DNA of 64,000 bases from Mytilus trossulus (GCF_036588685.1 NC_086386.1:50143878-50207877); one strand, 5' to 3'. Shown: positions 13,068-25,876, counted from the stretch's first letter. The notes: generated by a model not told the origin, from the letters alone. A program made the numbers and translations.

Positions 13068-13792
13068 GCTTGGATATCTGACATTTGTCCATTTGAGTAA
13101 ATCAGGAGTAACTTTATAAAGAGGTATTCGAACATATTATAGTCAGCCGATACATCAGTTTAAAACATACAATAAAAAAAATCGACTTCGCATCGAGAGC
13201 CATTTGCCTCCTTCCACTGATTTCATTGAAACACGTTGGTGTATTAAAGACCGGGACACTTTTTCAGGACGATTTGTTGAAAGGGACCAAATAAAGTAGG
13301 ATAACTCTGTGGATTAAAAACGTACTATGTACGTTCAGATCGCCATGATGCTTTCACACGGAATATCAATAGTTTACAATTCACTCCTCCGCAATAAATT
13401 AAAAAAAATTCAACAAGAACTTTATTGTTTTTCCCTCTTTCGTCGCTTCAATTTCGTAACTGCCTTTCGTTCATACAACACTGTTTGCTTCTGTTCGTAT
13501 TCAGTTACCATTTTTACAGTGTACGCGCAAAATTTTAAAATCAATTTATTCAATTTGGTGCGAGGGAAAAAAATCGACGGCAAAGCAATCATTTGCGTTT
13601 GAAATTGATAAAGGAGGGCGACAAAGGTCGCGAGATTATTTCTTGAATCCGTCCATGCTGCACATGCAGTTTCCGCTTTTTCAATATAGCCAGGCAAATA
13701 AAATACGCATCACTTTTCATCAAATGCACGTATTTTCCTCTTATGCAATTTACCCGGTATAGTTGAATTTCATATTATTTCAAATAGAAAAA

Positions 13793-13892
13793 NNNNNNNN
13801 NNNNNNNNNNNNNNNNNNNNNNNNNNNNNNNNNNNNNNNNNNNNNNNNNNNNNNNNNNNNNNNNNNNNNNNNNNNNNNNNNNNNNNNNNNNN
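13793..13892. other. Assembly gap 1 (100 N)
   Basis: Exactly 100 unknown bases, the usual placeholder for a scaffold gap of unknown size. The array reverses strand across it. The two flanks stop at different points of the repeat unit: unit phase about 866 on the left and 305 on the right, using the first unit as ruler. Confidence 0.99.
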
Positions 13893-14059
13893 GTGTTTCA
13901 ATGAAATCAGTGGAAGGAGGCAAATGGCTCTCGATGCGAAGTCGATTTTTTTTATTGTATGTTTTAAACTGATGTATCGGCTGACTATAATATGTTCGAA
14001 TACCTCTTTATAAAGTTACTCCTGATTTACTCAAATGGACAAATGTCAGATATCCAAGC

Positions 14060-14223
14060 ATACTTACCTGGTACAGGGAGCACCGTGATCAAAAAGGCGG
14101 TCTCCCCAGGTCGAGGCCTTTCCATTGCACTCCGGTTAGGCTGAAGCCTGCGATTGCCCCAAATGTGGGCAACTCGGGTACGCAATTTTTTAGTGTGGGG
14201 GACTGCGTTCGCGCTATCCCCTG
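14060..14223 (+). ncRNA. U1: U1 snRNA
   Basis: Full 164-nt consensus copy next to gap 1. The gene is clean, but the spacer after it has about eight one-base insertions, mostly in homopolymers. Confidence 0.95.
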
Positions 14224-15360
14224 TTAATATATTCAAATGTAAAGAGAAGTTCCCAATAAAATCCTAAAACTTGAAACTGTTGTTAAACTTTTTCTTTGGT
14301 ACGCTGAGACTGTTCAGGAGTAGCGTAAATTGTGATCGCAAAACCGGTTTTCCACTCTTTTGTTTCATATCATTGTATTTTCATCAATTTGAGTATACGA
14401 TATAAAGAAGCAAATTAATTTCTCAGTCACACAACTTGGTTTCTACACTTCATATCAGTAAGTTTTGTTTTAAATTATTATCTCGTCATCCGTAAATTTC
14501 AAGTTTTGCCTCTCCATTTAAGTAACATGACAAAAAATCCGCTTGTTACAAGTAAAAACTATAAATTAAGTTTGAAAGCTTATTCAATTTGCTTTACGAT
14601 GAAAACAAGTTTTTGGTTGGCAAATTATTTTTTCTATTTGAAATAATATGAAATTCAACTATACCGGGTAAATTGCATAAGAGGAAAAATACGTGCATTT
14701 GATGAAAAGTGATGCCGTATTTTATTTGCCTGGCCTATATTGAAAAAGCGGAAACTGCATGTGCAGCATGGACGGATTCAAGAAATAATCTCGCGACCTT
14801 TGTCGCCCTCCTTTATCAATTTCAAACGCAAATGATTGCTTTGCCGTCGATTTTTTTTCCCTCGCACCAAATTGAATAAATTTGATTTTAAAATTTTGCG
14901 CGTACACTGTAAAAATGGTAACTGAATACGAAACAGAAGCAAACAGTGTTGTATGAACGAAAGGCAGTTACGAAATTGAAGCGACGAAAGAGGGAAAAAC
15001 AATAAAGTTCTTGTTGAATTTTTTTTTAATTTATTGCGGAGGAGTGAATTGTAAACTATTGATATTCCGTGTGAAAGCATCATGGCGATCTGAACGTACA
15101 TAGTACGTTTTTAATCCACAGAGTTATCCTACTTTATTTGGTCCCTTTCAACAAATCGTCCTGAAAAAGTGTCCCGGTCTTTAATACACCAACGTGTTTC
15201 AATGAAATCAGTGGAAGGAGGCAAATGGCTCTCGATGCGAAGTCGATTTTTTTTATTGTATGTTTTAAACTGATGTATCGGCTGACTATAATATGTTCGA
15301 ATACCTCTTTATAAAGTTACTCCTGATTTACTCAAATGGACAAATGTCAGATATCCAAGC

Positions 15361-15525
15361 ATACTTACCTGGTACAGGGAGCACCGTGATCAAAAAGGCG
15401 GTCTCCCCAGGTCGAGGCCTTTCCATTGCACTCCGGTTAGGCTGAAGCCTGCGATTGCCCCCAAATGTGGGCAACTCGGGTACGCAATTTTTTAGTGTGG
15501 GGGACTGCGTTCGCGCTATCCCCTG
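15361..15525 (+). ncRNA. U1: U1 snRNA, 165 nt with one extra C
   Basis: The C run before AAATGTGGG (U1 nt 98-101, stem-loop III) has five C instead of four, near 15457-15461. It lies in the error-rich zone beside gap 1, so a polishing error is likely. Confidence 0.9.
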
Positions 15526-16659
15526 TTAATATATCAAATGTAAAGAGAAGTTCCCAATAAATCCTAAAACTTGAAACTGTTGTTAAACTTTTTCTTTGGT
15601 ACGCTGAGACTGTTCAGGAGTAGCGTAAATTGTGATCGCAAACCGGTTTTCCACTCTTTTTGTTTCATATCATTGTATTTCATCAATTTGAGTATACGAT
15701 ATAAAGAAGCAAATTAATTTCTCAGTCACCACACAACTTGGTTTCTACACTTCATATCAGTAAGTTTTGTTTTAAATTATTATCTCGTCATCCGTAAATT
15801 TCAAGTTTTGCCTCTCCATTTAAGTAACATGACAAAAAATCCGCTTGTTACAAGTAAAAACTATAAATTAAGTTTGAAAGCTTATTCAATTTGCTTTACG
15901 ATGAAAACAAGTTTTTGGTTGGCAAATTATTTTTTCTATTTGAAATAATATGAAATTCAACTATACCGGGTAAATTGCATAAGAGGAAAATACGTGCATT
16001 TGATGAAAAGTGATGCCGTATTTTATTTGCCTGGCTATATTGAAAAAGCGGAAACTGCATGTGCAGCATGGACGGATTCAAGAAATAATCTCGCGACCTT
16101 TGTCGCCCTCCTTTATCAATTTCAAACGCAAATGATTGCTTTGCCGTCGATTTTTTTCCCTCGCACCAAATTGAATAAATTTGATTTTAAAATTTTGCGC
16201 GTACACTGTAAAAATGGTAACTGAATACGAAACAGAAGCAAACAGTGTTGTATGAACGAAAGGCAGTTACGAAATTGAAGCGACGAAAGAGGGAAAAACA
16301 ATAAAGTTCTTGTTGAATTTTTTTTTAATTTATTGCGGAGGAGTGAATTGTAAACTATTGATATTCCGTGTGAAAGCATCATGGCGATCTGAACGTACAT
16401 AGTACGTTTTTAATCCACAGAGTTATCCTACTTTATTTGGTCCCTTTCAACAAATCGTCCTGAAAAAGTGTCCCGGTCTTTAATACACCAACGTGTTTCA
16501 ATGAAATCAGTGGAAGGAGGCAAATGGCTCTCGATGCGAAGTCGATTTTTTTTATTGTATGTTTTAAACTGATGTATCGGCTGACTATAATATGTTCGAA
16601 TACCTCTTTATAAAGTTACTCCTGATTTACTCAAATGGACAAATGTCAGATATCCAAGC

Positions 16660-16824
16660 ATACTTACCTGGTACAGGGAGCACCGTGATCAAAAAGGCGG
16701 TCTCCCCAGGTCGAGGCCTTTCCATTGCACTCCGGTTAGGCTGAAGCCTGCGATTGCCCCAAATGTGGGCAACTCGGGTACGCAATTTTTTAGTGTGGGG
16801 GGACTGCGTTCGCGCTATCCCCTG
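16660..16824 (+). ncRNA. U1: U1 snRNA, 165 nt with one extra G
   Basis: Six G instead of five at the start of stem-loop IV (16797-16802). This is the third copy from gap 1 and again a homopolymer indel. Confidence 0.9.
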
Positions 16825-17894
16825 TTAATATATCAAATGTAAAGAGAAGTTCCCAATAAATCCTAAAACTTGAAACTGTTGTTAAACTTTTTCTTTGGTA
16901 CGCTGAGACTGTTCAGGAGTAGCGTAAATTGTGATCGCAAACCGGTTTTCCACTCTTTTGTTTCATATCATTGTATTTCATCAATTTGAGTATACGATAT
17001 AAAGAAGCAAATTAATTTCTCAGTCACACAACTTGGTTTCTACACTTCATATCAGTAAGTTTTGTTTTAAATTATTATCTCGTCATCCGTAAATTTCAAG
17101 TTTTGCCTCTCCATTTAAGTAACATGACAAAAAATCCGCTTGTTACAAGTAAAAACTATAAATTAAGTTTGAAAGCTTATTCAATTTGCTTTACGATGAA
17201 AACAAGTTTTTGGTTGGCAAATTATTTTTTCTATTTGAAATAATATGAAATTCAACTATACCGGGTAAATTGCATAAGAGGAAAATACGTGCATTTGATG
17301 AAAAGTGATGCCGTATTTTATTTGCCTGGCTATATTGAAAAAGCGGAAACTGCATGTGCAGCATGGACGGATTCAAGAAATAATCTCGCGACCTTTGTCG
17401 CCCTCCTTTATCAATTTCAAACGCAAATGATTGCTTTGCCGTCGATTTTTTTCCCTCGCACCAAATTGAATAAATTTGATTTTAAAATTTTGCGCGTACA
17501 CTGTAAAAATGGTAACTGAATACGAAACAGAAGCAAACAGTGTTGTATGAACGAAAGGCAGTTACGAAATTGAAGCGACGAAAGAGGGAAAAACAATAAA
17601 GTTCTTGTTGAATTTTTTTTAATTTATTGCGGAGGAGTGAATTGTAAACTATTGATATTCCGTGTGAAAGCATCATGGCGATCTGAACGTACATAGTACG
17701 TTTTTAATCCACAGAGTTATCCTACTTTATTTGGTCCCTTTCAACAAATCGTCCTGAAAAAGTGTCCCGGTCTTTAATACACCAACGTGTTTCAATGAAA
17801 TCAGTGGAAGGAGGCAAATGGCTCTCGATGCGAAGTCGATTTTTTTTATTGTATGTTTTAAACTGATGTATCGGCTGACTATAATATGTTCGAA

Positions 17895-17909
17895 TACCTC
17901 TTTATAAAG
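17895..17909 (+). promoter_or_regulatory. PSE-like element of U1 promoter (representative, plus-strand unit)
   Basis: TACC...TAAAG at -59 to -45 before the U1 gene starting at 17954, the distance at which SNAPc-bound proximal sequence elements sit in animal snRNA genes. The internal TATAAA (17903-17908, -51 to -46) is too far upstream to act as an ordinary TATA box. No octamer or SPH-type distal element was found near -200. Confidence 0.45.
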
Positions 17910-17953
17910 TTACTCCTGATTTACTCAAATGGACAAATGTCAGATATCCAAGC

Positions 17954-18117
17954 ATACTTACCTGGTACAGGGAGCACCGTGATCAAAAAGGCGGTCTCCC
18001 CAGGTCGAGGCCTTTCCATTGCACTCCGGTTAGGCTGAAGCCTGCGATTGCCCCAAATGTGGGCAACTCGGGTACGCAATTTTTTAGTGTGGGGGACTGC
18101 GTTCGCGCTATCCCCTG
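17954..18117 (+). ncRNA. U1: U1 snRNA (reference copy for the array)
   Basis: RNA core of the U1 snRNP, which selects 5' splice sites in nuclear pre-mRNA. It is 164 nt, the human length, and aligns to human U1 without gaps (alignment from memory). Features by U1 nucleotide: 3-11 is ACTTACCTG, the complement of the 5' splice site. Nt 12-15 and 119-122 are both GTAC and pair as helix H, a compensated change from the human GCAG/CUGC pairing. Stem-loop I has loop ATCAAAAAGG (29-38), where U1-70K binds. Stem-loop II has loop ATTGCACTCC (65-74), the U1A site, unchanged from human. Stem-loop III spans about 92-117. The Sm site is AATTTTTTAG (125-134). Stem-loop IV (138-164) is capped by TTCG (149-152). 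Loop I differs from the common metazoan AUCACGAAG at nt 33 and 34. The pair 26-39 is G-C where human has A-U. Identification is firm. Confidence 0.98.
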
Positions 18118-18127
18118 TTAATATATC

Positions 18128-18141
18128 AAATGTAAAGAGAA
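18128..18141 (+). terminator. Putative snRNA 3' box
   Basis: An A-rich AAATGTAAAGAGAA stretch at +11 to +24 after the U1 3' end. Vertebrate Pol II snRNA genes carry a 3' box (loosely GTTT, short spacer, AAA, purine, two bases, AGA) 9-19 nt after the gene, read by the Integrator complex. The A-rich half matches loosely and the GTTT half is absent. It recurs at the same offset in all units. Confidence 0.4.
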
Positions 18142-19246
18142 GTTCCCAATAAATCCTAAAACTTGAAACTGTTGTTAAACTTTTTCTTTGGTACGCTGAG
18201 ACTGTTCAGGAGTAGCGTAAATTGTGATCGCAAACCGGTTTTCCACTCTTTTGTTTCATATCATTGTATTTCATCAATTTGAGTATACGATATAAAGAAG
18301 CAAATTAATTTCTCAGTCACACAACTTGGTTTCTACACTTCATATCAGTAAGTTTTGTTTTAAATTATTATCTCGTCATCCGTAAATTTCAAGTTTTGCC
18401 TCTCCATTTAAGTAACATGACAAAAAATCCGCTTGTTACAAGTAAAAACTATAAATTAAGTTTGAAAGCTTATTCAATTTGCTTTACGATGAAAACAAGT
18501 TTTTGGTTGGCAAATTATTTTTTCTATTTGAAATAATATGAAATTCAACTATACCGGGTAAATTGCATAAGAGGAAAATACGTGCATTTGATGAAAAGTG
18601 ATGCCGTATTTTATTTGCCTGGCTATATTGAAAAAGCGGAAACTGCATGTGCAGCATGGACGGATTCAAGAAATAATCTCGCGACCTTTGTCGCCCTCCT
18701 TTATCAATTTCAAACGCAAATGATTGCTTTGCCGTCGATTTTTTTCCCTCGCACCAAATTGAATAAATTTGATTTTAAAATTTTGCGCGTACACTGTAAA
18801 AATGGTAACTGAATACGAAACAGAAGCAAACAGTGTTGTATGAACGAAAGGCAGTTACGAAATTGAAGCGACGAAAGAGGGAAAAACAATAAAGTTCTTG
18901 TTGAATTTTTTTTAATTTATTGCGGAGGAGTGAATTGTAAACTATTGATATTCCGTGTGAAAGCATCATGGCGATCTGAACGTACATAGTACGTTTTTAA
19001 TCCACAGAGTTATCCTACTTTATTTGGTCCCTTTCAACAAATCGTCCTGAAAAAGTGTCCCGGTCTTTAATACACCAACGTGTTTCAATGAAATCAGTGG
19101 AAGGAGGCAAATGGCTCTCGATGCGAAGTCGATTTTTTTTATTGTATGTTTTAAACTGATGTATCGGCTGACTATAATATGTTCGAATACCTCTTTATAA
19201 AGTTACTCCTGATTTACTCAAATGGACAAATGTCAGATATCCAAGC

Positions 19247-19410
19247 ATACTTACCTGGTACAGGGAGCACCGTGATCAAAAAGGCGGTCTCCCCAGGTCG
19301 AGGCCTTTCCATTGCACTCCGGTTAGGCTGAAGCCTGCGATTGCCCCAAATGTGGGCAACTCGGGTACGCAATTTTTTAGTGTGGGGGACTGCGTTCGCG
19401 CTATCCCCTG
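19247..19410 (+). ncRNA. U1: U1 snRNA
   Basis: Consensus copy. Confidence 0.95.
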
Positions 19411-20539
19411 TTAATATATCAAATGTAAAGAGAAGTTCCCAATAAATCCTAAAACTTGAAACTGTTGTTAAACTTTTTCTTTGGTACGCTGAGACTGTTC
19501 AGGAGTAGCGTAAATTGTGATCGCAAACCGGTTTTCCACTCTTTTGTTTCATATCATTGTATTTCATCAATTTGAGTATACGATATAAAGAAGCAAATTA
19601 ATTTCTCAGTCACACAACTTGGTTTCTACACTTCATATCAGTAAGTTTTGTTTTAAATTATTATCTCGTCATCCGTAAATTTCAAGTTTTGCCTCTCCAT
19701 TTAAGTAACATGACAAAAAATCCGCTTGTTACAAGTAAAAACTATAAATTAAGTTTGAAAGCTTATTCAATTTGCTTTACGATGAAAACAAGTTTTTGGT
19801 TGGCAAATTATTTTTTCTATTTGAAATAATATGAAATTCAACTATACCGGGTAAATTGCATAAGAGGAAAATACGTGCATTTGATGAAAAGTGATGCCGT
19901 ATTTTATTTGCCTGGCTATATTGAAAAAGCGGAAACTGCATGTGCAGCATGGACGGATTCAAGAAATAATCTCGCGACCTTTGTCGCCCTCCTTTATCAA
20001 TTTCAAACGCAAATGATTGCTTTGCCGTCGATTTTTTTCCCTCGCACCAAATTGAATAAATTTGATTTTAAAATTTTGCGCGTACACTGTAAAAATGGTA
20101 ACTGAATACGAAACAGAAGCAAACAGTGTTGTATGAACGAAAGGCAGTTACGAAATTGAAGCGACGAAAGAGGGAAAAACAATAAAGTTCTTGTTGAATT
20201 TTTTTTAATTTATTGCGGAGGAGTGAATTGTAAACTATTGATATTCCGTGTGAAAGCATCATGGCGATCTGAACGTACATAGTACGTTTTTAATCCACAG
20301 AGTTATCCTACTTTATTTGGTCCCTTTCAACAAATCGTCCTGAAAAAGTGTCCCGGTCTTTAATACACCAACGTGTTTCAATGAAATCAGTGGAAGGAGG
20401 CAAATGGCTCTCGATGCGAAGTCGATTTTTTTTATTGTATGTTTTAAACTGATGTATCGGCTGACTATAATATGTTCGAATACCTCTTTATAAAGTTACT
20501 CCTGATTTACTCAAATGGACAAATGTCAGATATCCAAGC

Positions 20540-20703
20540 ATACTTACCTGGTACAGGGAGCACCGTGATCAAAAAGGCGGTCTCCCCAGGTCGAGGCCTT
20601 TCCATTGCACTCCGGTTAGGCTGAAGCCTGCGATTGCCCCAAATGTGGGCAACTCGGGTACGCAATTTTTTAGTGTGGGGGACTGCGTTCGCGCTATCCC
20701 CTG
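20540..20703 (+). ncRNA. U1: U1 snRNA
   Basis: Consensus copy. Confidence 0.95.
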
Positions 20704-21832
20704 TTAATATATCAAATGTAAAGAGAAGTTCCCAATAAATCCTAAAACTTGAAACTGTTGTTAAACTTTTTCTTTGGTACGCTGAGACTGTTCAGGAGTA
20801 GCGTAAATTGTGATCGCAAACCGGTTTTCCACTCTTTTGTTTCATATCATTGTATTTCATCAATTTGAGTATACGATATAAAGAAGCAAATTAATTTCTC
20901 AGTCACACAACTTGGTTTCTACACTTCATATCAGTAAGTTTTGTTTTAAATTATTATCTCGTCATCCGTAAATTTCAAGTTTTGCCTCTCCATTTAAGTA
21001 ACATGACAAAAAATCCGCTTGTTACAAGTAAAAACTATAAATTAAGTTTGAAAGCTTATTCAATTTGCTTTACGATGAAAACAAGTTTTTGGTTGGCAAA
21101 TTATTTTTTCTATTTGAAATAATATGAAATTCAACTATACCGGGTAAATTGCATAAGAGGAAAATACGTGCATTTGATGAAAAGTGATGCCGTATTTTAT
21201 TTGCCTGGCTATATTGAAAAAGCGGAAACTGCATGTGCAGCATGGACGGATTCAAGAAATAATCTCGCGACCTTTGTCGCCCTCCTTTATCAATTTCAAA
21301 CGCAAATGATTGCTTTGCCGTCGATTTTTTTCCCTCGCACCAAATTGAATAAATTTGATTTTAAAATTTTGCGCGTACACTGTAAAAATGGTAACTGAAT
21401 ACGAAACAGAAGCAAACAGTGTTGTATGAACGAAAGGCAGTTACGAAATTGAAGCGACGAAAGAGGGAAAAACAATAAAGTTCTTGTTGAATTTTTTTTA
21501 ATTTATTGCGGAGGAGTGAATTGTAAACTATTGATATTCCGTGTGAAAGCATCATGGCGATCTGAACGTACATAGTACGTTTTTAATCCACAGAGTTATC
21601 CTACTTTATTTGGTCCCTTTCAACAAATCGTCCTGAAAAAGTGTCCCGGTCTTTAATACACCAACGTGTTTCAATGAAATCAGTGGAAGGAGGCAAATGG
21701 CTCTCGATGCGAAGTCGATTTTTTTTATTGTATGTTTTAAACTGATGTATCGGCTGACTATAATATGTTCGAATACCTCTTTATAAAGTTACTCCTGATT
21801 TACTCAAATGGACAAATGTCAGATATCCAAGC

Positions 21833-21996
21833 ATACTTACCTGGTACAGGGAGCACCGTGATCAAAAAGGCGGTCTCCCCAGGTCGAGGCCTTTCCATTG
21901 CACTCCGGTTAGGCTGAAGCCTGCGATTGCCCCAAATGTGGGCAACTCGGGTACGCAATTTTTTAGTGTGGGGGACTGCGTTCGCGCTATCCCCTG
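21833..21996 (+). ncRNA. U1: U1 snRNA
   Basis: Consensus copy. Confidence 0.95.
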
Positions 21997-23125
21997 TTAA
22001 TATATCAAATGTAAAGAGAAGTTCCCAATAAATCCTAAAACTTGAAACTGTTGTTAAACTTTTTCTTTGGTACGCTGAGACTGTTCAGGAGTAGCGTAAA
22101 TTGTGATCGCAAACCGGTTTTCCACTCTTTTGTTTCATATCATTGTATTTCATCAATTTGAGTATACGATATAAAGAAGCAAATTAATTTCTCAGTCACA
22201 CAACTTGGTTTCTACACTTCATATCAGTAAGTTTTGTTTTAAATTATTATCTCGTCATCCGTAAATTTCAAGTTTTGCCTCTCCATTTAAGTAACATGAC
22301 AAAAAATCCGCTTGTTACAAGTAAAAACTATAAATTAAGTTTGAAAGCTTATTCAATTTGCTTTACGATGAAAACAAGTTTTTGGTTGGCAAATTATTTT
22401 TTCTATTTGAAATAATATGAAATTCAACTATACCGGGTAAATTGCATAAGAGGAAAATACGTGCATTTGATGAAAAGTGATGCCGTATTTTATTTGCCTG
22501 GCTATATTGAAAAAGCGGAAACTGCATGTGCAGCATGGACGGATTCAAGAAATAATCTCGCGACCTTTGTCGCCCTCCTTTATCAATTTCAAACGCAAAT
22601 GATTGCTTTGCCGTCGATTTTTTTCCCTCGCACCAAATTGAATAAATTTGATTTTAAAATTTTGCGCGTACACTGTAAAAATGGTAACTGAATACGAAAC
22701 AGAAGCAAACAGTGTTGTATGAACGAAAGGCAGTTACGAAATTGAAGCGACGAAAGAGGGAAAAACAATAAAGTTCTTGTTGAATTTTTTTTAATTTATT
22801 GCGGAGGAGTGAATTGTAAACTATTGATATTCCGTGTGAAAGCATCATGGCGATCTGAACGTACATAGTACGTTTTTAATCCACAGAGTTATCCTACTTT
22901 ATTTGGTCCCTTTCAACAAATCGTCCTGAAAAAGTGTCCCGGTCTTTAATACACCAACGTGTTTCAATGAAATCAGTGGAAGGAGGCAAATGGCTCTCGA
23001 TGCGAAGTCGATTTTTTTTATTGTATGTTTTAAACTGATGTATCGGCTGACTATAATATGTTCGAATACCTCTTTATAAAGTTACTCCTGATTTACTCAA
23101 ATGGACAAATGTCAGATATCCAAGC

Positions 23126-23289
23126 ATACTTACCTGGTACAGGGAGCACCGTGATCAAAAAGGCGGTCTCCCCAGGTCGAGGCCTTTCCATTGCACTCCG
23201 GTTAGGCTGAAGCCTGCGATTGCCCCAAATGTGGGCAACTCGGGTACGCAATTTTTTAGTGTGGGGGACTGCGTTCGCGCTATCCCCTG
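23126..23289 (+). ncRNA. U1: U1 snRNA
   Basis: Consensus copy. The spacer 3' of it has an extra G near 23407 that breaks the AAACCGGTTT palindrome. Confidence 0.95.
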
Positions 23290-24419
23290 TTAATATATCA
23301 AATGTAAAGAGAAGTTCCCAATAAATCCTAAAACTTGAAACTGTTGTTAAACTTTTTCTTTGGTACGCTGAGACTGTTCAGGAGTAGCGTAAATTGTGAT
23401 CGCAAACGCGGTTTTCCACTCTTTTGTTTCATATCATTGTATTTCATCAATTTGAGTATACGATATAAAGAAGCAAATTAATTTCTCAGTCACACAACTT
23501 GGTTTCTACACTTCATATCAGTAAGTTTTGTTTTAAATTATTATCTCGTCATCCGTAAATTTCAAGTTTTGCCTCTCCATTTAAGTAACATGACAAAAAA
23601 TCCGCTTGTTACAAGTAAAAACTATAAATTAAGTTTGAAAGCTTATTCAATTTGCTTTACGATGAAAACAAGTTTTTGGTTGGCAAATTATTTTTTCTAT
23701 TTGAAATAATATGAAATTCAACTATACCGGGTAAATTGCATAAGAGGAAAATACGTGCATTTGATGAAAAGTGATGCCGTATTTTATTTGCCTGGCTATA
23801 TTGAAAAAGCGGAAACTGCATGTGCAGCATGGACGGATTCAAGAAATAATCTCGCGACCTTTGTCGCCCTCCTTTATCAATTTCAAACGCAAATGATTGC
23901 TTTGCCGTCGATTTTTTTCCCTCGCACCAAATTGAATAAATTTGATTTTAAAATTTTGCGCGTACACTGTAAAAATGGTAACTGAATACGAAACAGAAGC
24001 AAACAGTGTTGTATGAACGAAAGGCAGTTACGAAATTGAAGCGACGAAAGAGGGAAAAACAATAAAGTTCTTGTTGAATTTTTTTTAATTTATTGCGGAG
24101 GAGTGAATTGTAAACTATTGATATTCCGTGTGAAAGCATCATGGCGATCTGAACGTACATAGTACGTTTTTAATCCACAGAGTTATCCTACTTTATTTGG
24201 TCCCTTTCAACAAATCGTCCTGAAAAAGTGTCCCGGTCTTTAATACACCAACGTGTTTCAATGAAATCAGTGGAAGGAGGCAAATGGCTCTCGATGCGAA
24301 GTCGATTTTTTTTATTGTATGTTTTAAACTGATGTATCGGCTGACTATAATATGTTCGAATACCTCTTTATAAAGTTACTCCTGATTTACTCAAATGGAC
24401 AAATGTCAGATATCCAAGC

Positions 24420-24583
24420 ATACTTACCTGGTACAGGGAGCACCGTGATCAAAAAGGCGGTCTCCCCAGGTCGAGGCCTTTCCATTGCACTCCGGTTAGG
24501 CTGAAGCCTGCGATTGCCCCAAATGTGGGCAACTCGGGTACGCAATTTTTTAGTGTGGGGGACTGCGTTCGCGCTATCCCCTG
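24420..24583 (+). ncRNA. U1: U1 snRNA
   Basis: Consensus copy, 1294 bp after its neighbour. Confidence 0.95.
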
Positions 24584-25712
24584 TTAATATATCAAATGTA
24601 AAGAGAAGTTCCCAATAAATCCTAAAACTTGAAACTGTTGTTAAACTTTTTCTTTGGTACGCTGAGACTGTTCAGGAGTAGCGTAAATTGTGATCGCAAA
24701 CCGGTTTTCCACTCTTTTGTTTCATATCATTGTATTTCATCAATTTGAGTATACGATATAAAGAAGCAAATTAATTTCTCAGTCACACAACTTGGTTTCT
24801 ACACTTCATATCAGTAAGTTTTGTTTTAAATTATTATCTCGTCATCCGTAAATTTCAAGTTTTGCCTCTCCATTTAAGTAACATGACAAAAAATCCGCTT
24901 GTTACAAGTAAAAACTATAAATTAAGTTTGAAAGCTTATTCAATTTGCTTTACGATGAAAACAAGTTTTTGGTTGGCAAATTATTTTTTCTATTTGAAAT
25001 AATATGAAATTCAACTATACCGGGTAAATTGCATAAGAGGAAAATACGTGCATTTGATGAAAAGTGATGCCGTATTTTATTTGCCTGGCTATATTGAAAA
25101 AGCGGAAACTGCATGTGCAGCATGGACGGATTCAAGAAATAATCTCGCGACCTTTGTCGCCCTCCTTTATCAATTTCAAACGCAAATGATTGCTTTGCCG
25201 TCGATTTTTTTCCCTCGCACCAAATTGAATAAATTTGATTTTAAAATTTTGCGCGTACACTGTAAAAATGGTAACTGAATACGAAACAGAAGCAAACAGT
25301 GTTGTATGAACGAAAGGCAGTTACGAAATTGAAGCGACGAAAGAGGGAAAAACAATAAAGTTCTTGTTGAATTTTTTTTAATTTATTGCGGAGGAGTGAA
25401 TTGTAAACTATTGATATTCCGTGTGAAAGCATCATGGCGATCTGAACGTACATAGTACGTTTTTAATCCACAGAGTTATCCTACTTTATTTGGTCCCTTT
25501 CAACAAATCGTCCTGAAAAAGTGTCCCGGTCTTTAATACACCAACGTGTTTCAATGAAATCAGTGGAAGGAGGCAAATGGCTCTCGATGCGAAGTCGATT
25601 TTTTTTATTGTATGTTTTAAACTGATGTATCGGCTGACTATAATATGTTCGAATACCTCTTTATAAAGTTACTCCTGATTTACTCAAATGGACAAATGTC
25701 AGATATCCAAGC

Positions 25713-25876
25713 ATACTTACCTGGTACAGGGAGCACCGTGATCAAAAAGGCGGTCTCCCCAGGTCGAGGCCTTTCCATTGCACTCCGGTTAGGCTGAAGC
25801 CTGCGATTGCCCCAAATGTGGGCAACTCGGGTACGCAATTTTTTAGTGTGGGGGACTGCGTTCGCGCTATCCCCTG
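25713..25876 (+). ncRNA. U1: U1 snRNA
   Basis: Consensus copy. Confidence 0.95.

Larger units (their letters stand above)
1..13792 (-). repeat. Tandem U1 snRNA gene array, segment 1 (about 10.7 units)
   Basis: Head-to-tail units of 1293 bp, each with one U1 gene on the minus strand and a 1129-bp spacer. U1 5' ends lie at 138, 1431, 2725, 4018, 5311, 6604, 7897, 9190, 10483, 11776 and 13067. Spacing is exactly 1293 except 1294 between the second and third (one extra A at 2154-2160) and 1291 between the last two (one T lost near 12146, one C lost near 12929). The first unit is cut by the window start, so the array continues leftward. The segment ends at a 100-N gap in mid-spacer. Confidence 0.97.

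Noticed and set aside
13327-13602. A 91-codon ORF beside gap 1 (and similar long ones at 13422-13697, 14778-15101, 16122-16400)
   Set aside because: Fused frames produced by the indel cluster next to the gap.
13763-13972. An ORF running across the N gap
   Set aside because: It contains unknown residues from the 100 N and joins opposite-strand copies of the spacer.
14027-14236. A 69-codon ORF antisense to a U1 gene
   Set aside because: It overlaps the whole U1 snRNA on the opposite strand, and the one-base insertion beside gap 1 creates its start region.
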